Source: CAZYPH01 sp964649095
GTDB taxonomy: Bacteria; Bdellovibrionota; UBA1018; UBA923
Assembly: GCA_964649095.1 (NCBI GenBank)
Contig: CAZYPH010000076.1
Span: forward strand, 1 to 11,261
Direction of reading: 5' to 3'
DNA length: 11,261 nt
Position numbers and translations under genes: made by a program. The notes beneath the pieces are model-generated. The model saw nothing but the letters and a program-made list of their open reading frames with translations. It did not search any database and had not been told where the DNA came from. Positions within the stretch are counted from its first letter, which is position 1, and each line of letters opens with the position of its first letter. Shown in pieces: positions 5,971 through 11,261 of this stretch.

Positions 5971-6621
5971 CTACCACCCATGAAAATGCGACGATTCATC
6001 TAATACGGGTCGATTAGAATTGGGCGCGCGGGTCGGGGTTGTGCGGGAAGACGAACTCTCACTCGATGCCGCACCTGAGGCATTATTAGACCGGCTGTTA
6101 GCATTATGAGACGTGCCTCGAGACGACTCTGAAGCCCCCGAGGTTGTGTTGGTATTGGTATTTTCTTCGCCCTCTTCGACACACGCTTTAAAGGGGCGCT
6201 TGGTGAGTGCTTTATATTTTTTATTATTCGACGGCGTCATACGCACAATTGTGCGGTCCATGTCGCGATCGGATTGGTCTTTGTAGAGATAAAAATTTTC
6301 ATGGAAATGCGCCGGAGCAATTACACGACGACACAACGATTCGTTGCGCTCGGGAATAATATATTTCACTAACAGAACTTTTTTATTTCCGACCGTCTCT
6401 AAGGCAAAATCAAAATCAAGTTGGTGCCCCTTCCAGTAAACATGAAACTCAGCATGCGATTGGCGTTCGTCGTCATCAGTCCACTCAATTACATCCACTC
6501 GCGGGTAATAGCGATTGTTGTAGAACTGACCATCGAACACCTCAAACACCTTGGGCTTCGCTATAGATAAAGAGCTATATAAAAATATAAATATATTTAT
6601 ATAAACGCATGCCACTCTCAT
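5971..6621 (-). CDS. Exported protein with Ser/Asn/Thr-rich C-terminus
   Basis: A 216-residue protein of no recognised family. The N-terminus MRVACVYINIFIFLYSS then LSIAKPKV is a signal peptide encoded in strongly AT-rich DNA (6545-6605). The mature N-terminal part (to about residue 145) is folded-looking, aromatic and charged, with FDGQFYNNRYYPRVDVIEW, HVYWKGHQLDFDF and FHENFYLYKDQSDRDMD. It has two cysteines (SLCRR and KACVEE) that could form one disulfide. The last 65 residues are disordered, rich in Ser, Asn, Thr and Arg, ending HFHGW. I chose ATG 6621; a GTG at 6630 would add three residues, and neither has a good ribosome site. It follows rnhA by about 55 bases and precedes the two-component genes on the same strand. 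The tail resembles a linker or surface-exposed extension; function is unknown. Confidence 0.8.
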   Translation of the reverse strand: MRVACVYINIFIFLYSSLSIAKPKVFEVFDGQFYNNRYYPRVDVIEWTDDDERQSHAEFHVYWKGHQLDFDFALETVGNKKVLLVKYIIPERNESLCRRVIAPAHFHENFYLYKDQSDRDMDRTIVRMTPSNNKKYKALTKRPFKACVEEGEENTNTNTTSGASESSRGTSHNANSRSNNASGAASSESSSSRTTPTRAPNSNRPVLDESSHFHGW

Positions 6622-6676
6622 ACAGAACACTTCGGAGTTCCAGCATTGAATCCCAACAAGAATATCGTTGTTTGAC

Positions 6677-7240
6677 TTAGGTTGTGGGCAGTTTTATCCC
6701 CGTTAGTGCCGTAAAATCGGTCGTACTGCCGTTAAACAATGCAATACGTTGCTGTTTTGAGTAGGCCTGGGCAATTTTATCAGCCCTCTCATTCAACGCG
6801 ACGCCACTGTGACCCGGAACATATTTAAATTCTACTATGCAATGCAGCGCACGCAGTTGCTCCATCAATTGATGGAGTCTTTTCCAAAATACTTCATTTT
6901 TGACAGGTTTTCCGGCACTAGTACGAAAATTATTACGCAACCAATTTGGTAACCACTCTTCGAGGCCCTGAATGACATATTTAGAATCGGTACAAATCGT
7001 TGCTGTGGCTTTTGTAACTTTACGCCCATCGATCAAAATACTTGGCAAATGATCAACGATATAACGCAATGTCTTACCCACCGCCGTCATTTCCATCTGA
7101 TTATTCGTAGATTCAGCCGCATGCCCACCCATTTCGATTACCTGCTTCTGGGTCTGATTAATTAAGACCACACCCCATCCACCAGGCCCTGGATTTCCGG
7201 AACACGCACCATCGGTATATACTAAAAATTTTATATGCAT
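6677..7240 (-). CDS. rnhA: Ribonuclease HI
   Basis: Cytoplasmic endonuclease that cuts the RNA strand of RNA-DNA hybrids, removing R-loops and primers. Starting at ATG 7240 it has 187 residues, against about 155 in E. coli. The catalytic acidic residues are all present (numbering from this start): Asp10 in YTDGACSGNPGPGGWG, Glu50 in NNQMEMTA, Asp85 in CTDSKYVIQG and Asp154 in NERADKIA. The catalytic-loop His144 is in VPGHSG. The basic handle region, WLPNWLRNNFRTSAGKPVKN, matches the bacterial type I enzyme. Extra length comes from an insertion before the third catalytic strand (LIDGRKVTKATA) and a C-terminal tail of about 30 residues. An in-frame GTG at 7249 would add MNL; neither start has a clear Shine-Dalgarno. 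It is divergent from the exported gene at 7357 and leads the minus-strand run toward the two-component genes. Confidence 0.96.
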   Translation of the reverse strand: MHIKFLVYTDGACSGNPGPGGWGVVLINQTQKQVIEMGGHAAESTNNQMEMTAVGKTLRYIVDHLPSILIDGRKVTKATATICTDSKYVIQGLEEWLPNWLRNNFRTSAGKPVKNEVFWKRLHQLMEQLRALHCIVEFKYVPGHSGVALNERADKIAQAYSKQQRIALFNGSTTDFTALTGIKLPTT

Positions 7241-7285
7241 GAGATTCACAATCTAAAACAACACATAGTGAAAAAGCGCTAATTT

Positions 7286-7314
7286 AACGCACTGCGTTTT
7301 GTAAAAACAAAACG
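7286..7314. promoter_or_regulatory. Two abutting inverted repeats between rnhA and the exported gene
   Basis: AACGCA-c-TGCGTT (7286-7298) overlaps CGTTTTGT-aaaa-ACAAAACG (7295-7314), a perfect 8-base-arm repeat. They sit in the 116-base divergent region. A CATAAT (7320-7325) with TTGTAA (7299-7304, 15-base spacing) could be the plus-strand promoter, which would place the second repeat across its -35 and spacer. Operator function is inferred from position. Confidence 0.35.
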
Positions 7315-7334
7315 TTAGACATAATACTTTCACT

Positions 7335-7340
7335 GGAGGT
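7335..7340 (+). promoter_or_regulatory. GGAGGT ribosome binding site with unusually long spacing
   Basis: A perfect Shine-Dalgarno GGAGGT lies 16 bases ahead of the ATG at 7357, against a usual 5-10. No in-frame start codon lies between them, and MKS... is a good signal-peptide start. Either the spacing is tolerated or the site is coincidental. Confidence 0.4.
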
Positions 7341-7356
7341 CCCACAAAACAACCAT

Positions 7357-8181
7357 ATGAAATCAATTCGCACAACAGCTCTCAAATCATCCCTGTTTTT
7401 CAGCGGCGTTTTAGCACTAACCTCGTTTGTTAGTGCCACAAGCCACGCGCAAATTCCGCAGCCTGCCATCGTAGCGGCACCAATTGAAAATGTTTATATC
7501 CCTAGCGGATTCGACTCGAACGACAACGTTCAAATCGTCGTAGAAGCACAACTACTCGACACCTGCCACCGACGTGGCCCCACACCAACAGCCACCATTG
7601 ATGCCGAACACCACACGATCACCGTAAACTTTCCCGTGTATAAATATTCAGGCAGTTTTTGTGCGACCATCGTAACTAACGCGCACGAAACGCTTAATTT
7701 AGGCACGTTACCGCCCGGCCACTACACCGTAAGAGTGCAACGTGCTAACGAAAATCAACATAGTGAAGACTACCCATTAGTTGATGCTGGCCGCTTTTAT
7801 GTCGGACCAGCCATCTCCGCTGACCCTGACTCAGCCCTCTATGCCGATGTGGCGAACGTACACGTGCGCCCGATTCGAGTGGTTCAAGTTGGAAACCGAC
7901 GCCGCACCATTTACGCCGCGTTTATCACTGCTAATCAGAGAAAAACATGCATCAACATCGGTCGTTTGGGACTTTCTGGCTCACCGCAGTCGAACGTAAT
8001 CGAACTACTACCGGTCATGAACATCGAAGGTGATATCAACGCACCGACCTGCCGCAACACAACAAACCAAATGACCTACCACATCGAACTGCCTAGCTTC
8101 GTTGTTGGGCGAAAGTTGATTCATGTAAGGTCGATGAATGGACAGGCGCATAATCTAATCCACGACTTCCCGCAACAGTAG
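7357..8181 (+). CDS. Exported protein of unknown function
   Basis: A 274-residue protein. MKSIRTTALKSSLFFSGVLA then LTSFVSATSHAQ is a classic Sec signal peptide with cleavage expected after SHA. The mature part alternates short hydrophobic strands with turns, such as ATIDAEHHTITVNFPVYKYSG, TLPPGHYTVRV and MTYHIELPSFVVGRKLIHV. This suggests two beta-sandwich modules: about 40-150, ending in GRFYVGP, and about 160-274. Four cysteines are placed as one pair per module (DTCHRR/SFCATI, then KTCINI/PTCRNT), consistent with a disulfide in each. No family is recognised. The gene is monocistronic, divergent from rnhA and convergent with topA. It probably acts in the periplasm or at the cell surface. 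The signal peptide and frame are strong; the module division is my inference. Confidence 0.85.
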   Translation: MKSIRTTALKSSLFFSGVLALTSFVSATSHAQIPQPAIVAAPIENVYIPSGFDSNDNVQIVVEAQLLDTCHRRGPTPTATIDAEHHTITVNFPVYKYSGSFCATIVTNAHETLNLGTLPPGHYTVRVQRANENQHSEDYPLVDAGRFYVGPAISADPDSALYADVANVHVRPIRVVQVGNRRRTIYAAFITANQRKTCINIGRLGLSGSPQSNVIELLPVMNIEGDINAPTCRNTTNQMTYHIELPSFVVGRKLIHVRSMNGQAHNLIHDFPQQ

Positions 8182-8190
8182 CGTTAAGTG

Positions 8191-8233
8191 GCGCTATTGG
8201 CTTGATACGGCGTCAGTTTCAAGCCAATAGCGC
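8191..8233. terminator. 15-bp perfect stem between convergent exported gene and topA
   Basis: GCGCTATTGGCTTGA (8191-8205) and TCAAGCCAATAGCGC (8219-8233) are exact reverse complements around a 13-base loop. The stem starts 10 bases after the plus-strand stop and ends 12 bases from topA's stop, so it can serve both genes. No T-tract follows on either strand. A bidirectional terminator or 3'-end stabiliser is the natural reading; the lack of U-tract leaves the mechanism open. Confidence 0.6.
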
Positions 8234-8244
8234 GCATTCGTTCA

Positions 8245-10434
8245 TCACACGCGCGCTGACGCGCGACGCCACGCCTTCGTTTTTTTGTCGCGGAACAATA
8301 CGATTTCGGCCGGGTGTTGGGCGTTGGGTTTGCATTTTAGGAAATAGCCGCCGGATACTTTTTTGCTTTTGATTTTTTCTAGGCGATTCGCGCACTCGGG
8401 GCACTTTTCTCGCGAAAACTCTTGGTACCAGGCCAACACATCACAACCAGGCGTCTGACAACGCCAGTAAAACGCACCCGCTTTCGATACGAGTAACGCC
8501 AAATCACCATGACCACTCGTACACTGCGGTAGAACATTATTCTTTTTTGCTTTTTCAACAGCGGCGGCAATTTCTTCGGCGGAATATTTTCCAGACGTTT
8601 TTCCGCCAGAAGCCGGCGACGCGCGACCGCCACCTGACTTTGTACGTGCCAGACTCCCACCCGGCTGGCCGCGCACCAACGGAGCCGACGACGTATTCTT
8701 TGGCATCCCCGAAACCACAGTACGCGCCTTAGCCATCTTGGGTTCAAATTCATTTTTTACAAACTGCACGAAGTACTTCTGCCAATCTAATTTTCCCTGA
8801 GCAATGTCATCGAGCGACTGTTCCATGGCAGCCGTAAATTGTGTATCAACGATCTCGGGAAAGGCTTTCATCAGAGCTTCATCCGAGGCCAACCCTAGCG
8901 CTGTTGGAACGAGATGCTGTTTTTCAATCACCGCATAGGCCCGATCTTTTAACGTCGCAATCGTAGGCGCATACGTACTCGGTCGACCAATCCCCAATTT
9001 TTCCATCATCTGAATCAATTTGGGTTCGCTGTAACGTGGCGGAGGCTCAGTTTGTTTTTCATCTAACGTGCATTTCTCAAAATGCAGTTGTTCGCCCGCT
9101 GCGACTGATGGCGCGAGATCGGTCTCAATCACGTTGTTGAAGTATTTTAAATACCCGAAACGATCAATCGTCTGCGAGTGCATACTAAATTCCGTCACAC
9201 CCACATCTATCAATACTTTTTGTTTAGACAATAAGGCATCTACACACTGCGATGCCACGGCACGATTCCAAATCAATTCGTACACTTTGGCCTGCATGTC
9301 GTTTAACGACCGTCGCGCTTCGTCGGGGGTAAAAAACACATTTGTCGGGCGAATCGCCTCATGCGCTTCTTGAGCATTTTGTGAGGCCTTAAAAAAACGC
9401 GGTTTATCGGGGCAATTCGACGCATCATTTTGCGTTAAATAGTCGCGACAACTAAAAATAAATTCTTTCGATAGGGCAAAACTATCAGTCCTCATATACG
9501 TAATCAGGCCCTTACCACTACCAGCCCCCTCATAAAGCTCTTGAGCAATTTTCATCGTAGACGCGGGCGGCAACTTGTAACGCACACCGGCTAATTGCTG
9601 CAGCGAACTTGTAATCAATGGTGGAGGTGGCGCTTTGTTTTCTTGTTTTTTATCCACCACACGCACGATGTGCGGCTTGGTTTCTGCTTCGGTGACCACA
9701 AAACGCGCCTTGTCTTTATCGGTCAGGGCGTGGGTCGAAGATTTTTTTTCCGTCAAAGGCGCATCACCAACCGGACTAACCGGCGTTGTGAAGCGTTCGA
9801 AAAAGGCATGAAACGCGACACCCTCTTTTTTATAAAACGCCTTCACCACAAAATAGGTTTCGGGTTGAAAGGCCAGACGCTCGCGTTCTCGCGCACACAA
9901 AATATGTAAGGCGGCACTCTGCACGCGACCGGCACTTTTTCCGCCACTGGAGTTCCACAAGATCGGGCTTACTTCAAAACCCACCAGTTTATCTAAACAT
10001 TGGCGCGCGCGTTGCGCCCCTACTAAGTGGCTATTAATGGCGCGCGACTCACCCAAAGCGCGTTGTACTTCTTTGGCCGTAATTTCAGTGAATGTCACGC
10101 GAAGTGGATTTGAAATTTGCAATACCTCAGCCAAGTGCCACGCAATGGCCTCACCCTCACGATCAGGGTCCGTCGCCAGCACGACCATGCTGGCCGCTTT
10201 TGCAGCTGATTTGAGCGCTTTAATCTGGCCCTCGGCACGTTCGCCCCGCAACTCGTACTGCGTTAAAACTTTATCACCGTGAATCGAAAACCCCAGACGA
10301 CCAGGCCCCGAATACGCAAGCTCGGTAATATGACCATAACTGGCCTTGATGACGTATTCCGGCCCCAGAATTTTCTGCAGGGTTTTGATTTTCCCCGGGC
10401 TCTCAACGATGAAAAGTTTTTTGTGATTCGCCAT
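8245..10434 (-). CDS. topA: DNA topoisomerase I (type IA)
   Basis: Cytoplasmic enzyme that relaxes negative supercoils by cutting one strand through a 5'-phosphotyrosine. The 729-residue protein has the Toprim domain at its N-terminus (VESPGKIKTL with Glu11, and ATDPDREGEAIAWH with Asp89, Asp91 and Glu93 for metal binding). It also has the conserved SAGRVQSAAL (167-176), the active-site Tyr313 in GLITYMRTDS, and later the PPPRYSEPKLIQMMEKLGIGRPSTYAPT block. A flexible Gly/Ser/Pro linker (about 575-618) leads to two zinc-ribbon-like units: Cys638-His642-Cys659-Cys664 and Cys678-Cys681-Cys701-His707. Both use at least one His in place of the usual Cys. It is shorter than E. coli TopA (865) because it has fewer C-terminal modules. 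The start ATG opens MANHKKLFIVESPGK, the family's usual N-terminus; no Shine-Dalgarno is seen. It is convergent with the exported gene and divergent from the ATPase. Confidence 0.97.
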   Translation of the reverse strand: MANHKKLFIVESPGKIKTLQKILGPEYVIKASYGHITELAYSGPGRLGFSIHGDKVLTQYELRGERAEGQIKALKSAAKAASMVVLATDPDREGEAIAWHLAEVLQISNPLRVTFTEITAKEVQRALGESRAINSHLVGAQRARQCLDKLVGFEVSPILWNSSGGKSAGRVQSAALHILCARERERLAFQPETYFVVKAFYKKEGVAFHAFFERFTTPVSPVGDAPLTEKKSSTHALTDKDKARFVVTEAETKPHIVRVVDKKQENKAPPPPLITSSLQQLAGVRYKLPPASTMKIAQELYEGAGSGKGLITYMRTDSFALSKEFIFSCRDYLTQNDASNCPDKPRFFKASQNAQEAHEAIRPTNVFFTPDEARRSLNDMQAKVYELIWNRAVASQCVDALLSKQKVLIDVGVTEFSMHSQTIDRFGYLKYFNNVIETDLAPSVAAGEQLHFEKCTLDEKQTEPPPRYSEPKLIQMMEKLGIGRPSTYAPTIATLKDRAYAVIEKQHLVPTALGLASDEALMKAFPEIVDTQFTAAMEQSLDDIAQGKLDWQKYFVQFVKNEFEPKMAKARTVVSGMPKNTSSAPLVRGQPGGSLARTKSGGGRASPASGGKTSGKYSAEEIAAAVEKAKKNNVLPQCTSGHGDLALLVSKAGAFYWRCQTPGCDVLAWYQEFSREKCPECANRLEKIKSKKVSGGYFLKCKPNAQHPAEIVLFRDKKTKAWRRASARV

Positions 10435-10480
10435 AAATAAAACATATTGCGCTCACACGACATCGACCAGGTGTTTTGCT

Positions 10481-10508
10481 GGATGAGGCGATGCGCCATA
10501 CGCCATCC
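10481..10508. repeat. Imperfect hairpin in the topA/ATPase divergent region
   Basis: GGAT-ga-GGCG (10481-10490) pairs with CGCCATCC (10501-10508) around a 10-base loop, eight pairs with a two-base bulge. It lies 47 bases upstream of topA's ATG and could be a leader structure for topA. An alternative short stem GGCG-atg-CGCC is contained in it. Weak evidence. Confidence 0.2.
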
Positions 10509-10536
10509 ATAGGCTCCATGACAGATCACAACTGAG

Positions 10537-10565
10537 TTGCGGTTTATCATGATAAACCGTATAAT
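10537..10565 (+). promoter_or_regulatory. Promoter of the ATPase gene, near-leaderless
   Basis: A perfect -10 TATAAT (10560-10565) is preceded by TTGCGG (10537-10542) at the optimal 17-base spacing; the -35 keeps only the TTG half. A start about seven bases after the -10 would fall near 10572, three bases from the ATG at 10575, which fits the missing Shine-Dalgarno. The spacer is filled by a 20-base palindrome. Confidence 0.6.
10540..10559. promoter_or_regulatory. 20-bp perfect palindrome, probable operator inside the ATPase promoter
   Basis: CGGTTTATCATGATAAACCG is fully self-complementary with no spacer. It overlaps the last three bases of the -35 and ends at the base before the -10, so a bound protein would block RNA polymerase. 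This is the classic placement of a repressor site. The bound protein is unknown; the ATPase itself is one candidate. Confidence 0.65.
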
Positions 10566-10574
10566 AGTTGAGAA

Positions 10575-11261
10575 ATGGATAAATATGACAGAATCCTTAA
10601 TTTAAACAATATCTTAAGCCACTCTAGCGCATTTCTTTTAGGCCCCCGTTCGGTGGGGAAATCGTGGCTTTGGCGGCATTCTGTTCAGCCCACACACACG
10701 TACGACCTTTTAGACACCCAAATATTCCGCAGGCTACAAGTACACCCCGAGCTGATCTTCGACGCTGCTACCGCCGGGAAAAACGAACTTATCGTCATTG
10801 ACGAGGTTCAGAAACTGCCTGATCTGCTCAACGAAGTACAACGAGCCATTGATCAAAAAGGAACCCGATTCTTGTTAACCGGGTCAAGTGCCCGAAAACT
10901 AAGACGGAGCTCCACGAATTTATTAGGTGGGCGCGCTGTCCCGATGAATTTGCTCCCATTAACGTCGGCAGAAATTCCCGCATTTGATCTTATTCGTTAC
11001 CTAAATCACGGGGGGATTCCCCGGCATTACTCTGCCGAACCAACTAACGTAGCTTCCATGTTTGACGGCTATGTCTCACTCTATCTAAAAGAAGAAATTC
11101 GCGATGAAGCCCTCACCCGTCGGTTAGAAGATTTTTCACGATTTTTAGATGTCATGGCACTCCATAACGGCGATGAACTAGCTATAGAGGCCTTCTCAAG
11201 CGACTGCGGGATCAAATCGAGCACCTTTAGAAATTATCTGGAAGTATTAAAAGACACTCTC
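10575..11261 (+). CDS. AAA ATPase of the DUF4143 family, C-terminus outside window
   Basis: 229 codons are open to the window edge. The N-terminal ATPase core has Walker A GPRSVGKS (23-30), Walker B LIVIDE (72-77) and a sensor-like LLTGSSARKLR (100-110). It continues with GGRA, LLPLTSAEI, the YLNHGGIPR block (142-150) and YVSLYLKEEIRDEALTRR (166-183). Then comes the start of a winged-helix-like region, IKSSTFRNYLEVLKDTL. That order is typical of ATP-binding proteins with a C-terminal DUF4143 domain, usually 370-430 residues, so about half is missing here. The biological role of the family is poorly known; such genes are scattered, often solitary and variable between strains, which suggests horizontal spread. 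Start ATG 10575 is close to a strong -10 and has no Shine-Dalgarno. Divergent from topA. Confidence 0.92.
   Translation, partial: MDKYDRILNLNNILSHSSAFLLGPRSVGKSWLWRHSVQPTHTYDLLDTQIFRRLQVHPELIFDAATAGKNELIVIDEVQKLPDLLNEVQRAIDQKGTRFLLTGSSARKLRRSSTNLLGGRAVPMNLLPLTSAEIPAFDLIRYLNHGGIPRHYSAEPTNVASMFDGYVSLYLKEEIRDEALTRRLEDFSRFLDVMALHNGDELAIEAFSSDCGIKSSTFRNYLEVLKDTL

Noticed and set aside
672..7298. Shared CGCACTGCGTT at 672-682 and 7288-7298, both in intergenic regions
   Set aside because: Many 11-base repeats are expected by chance in 11 kb; the symmetric core is short and the flanks differ.

Overview
The window looks like a chromosomal segment from a Gram-negative bacterium, most plausibly a free-living member of the Bdellovibrionota (Bdellovibrio/Oligoflexia-like). 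I infer this from gene character, not from a marker gene. There are five Sec-type exported proteins with almost no domain homology. One of them carries the GNGG...VCR / LLDVYEGR / HxxIYR layout that I associate with Bdellovibrio-type exported proteins. Base composition is intermediate. TGA is a normal stop codon here: the response regulator and its kinase share an ATGA overlap.

Layout, left to right. (1) The N-terminal 193 codons of an exported protein run off the left edge on the minus strand, starting from TTG at 580. (2) A DUF2804-family gene lies divergently on the plus strand (799-1692). (3) A long minus-strand run follows. In transcription order it is rnhA (ribonuclease HI, 7240-6677), an exported Ser/Asn/Thr-rich protein (6621-5971), an OmpR-type response regulator (5872-5180), its sensor histidine kinase (5183-3843), an exported Ser/Gly-repeat protein with coiled coil and six cysteines (3772-3035), and an exported protein interrupted by an in-frame TGA (2798-1857). 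(4) A plus-strand exported protein (7357-8181) is divergent from rnhA and convergent with topA (DNA topoisomerase I, 10434-8245, minus). (5) An AAA/DUF4143-type ATPase gene starts at 10575 on the plus strand and runs off the right edge. A 20-bp perfect palindrome fills the spacer of its promoter.

How the parts relate. rnhA and topA are housekeeping genes for R-loop and supercoil control; they are not in one operon here. The response regulator and kinase form a translationally coupled two-component pair flanked on both sides by exported proteins, which are reasonable but unproven regulon candidates. The two convergent junctions (1693-1856 and 8182-8244) each hold a long perfect stem without a following T-tract. 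No tRNA, rRNA, CRISPR array, insertion sequence or phage gene was seen. The observations most worth a second look are the in-frame TGA at the signal-peptide/mature junction of the 1857-2798 gene, which is followed at once by a stem-loop, and the operator-in-promoter, near-leaderless layout of the ATPase gene. I do not see a clearly new multi-gene system.
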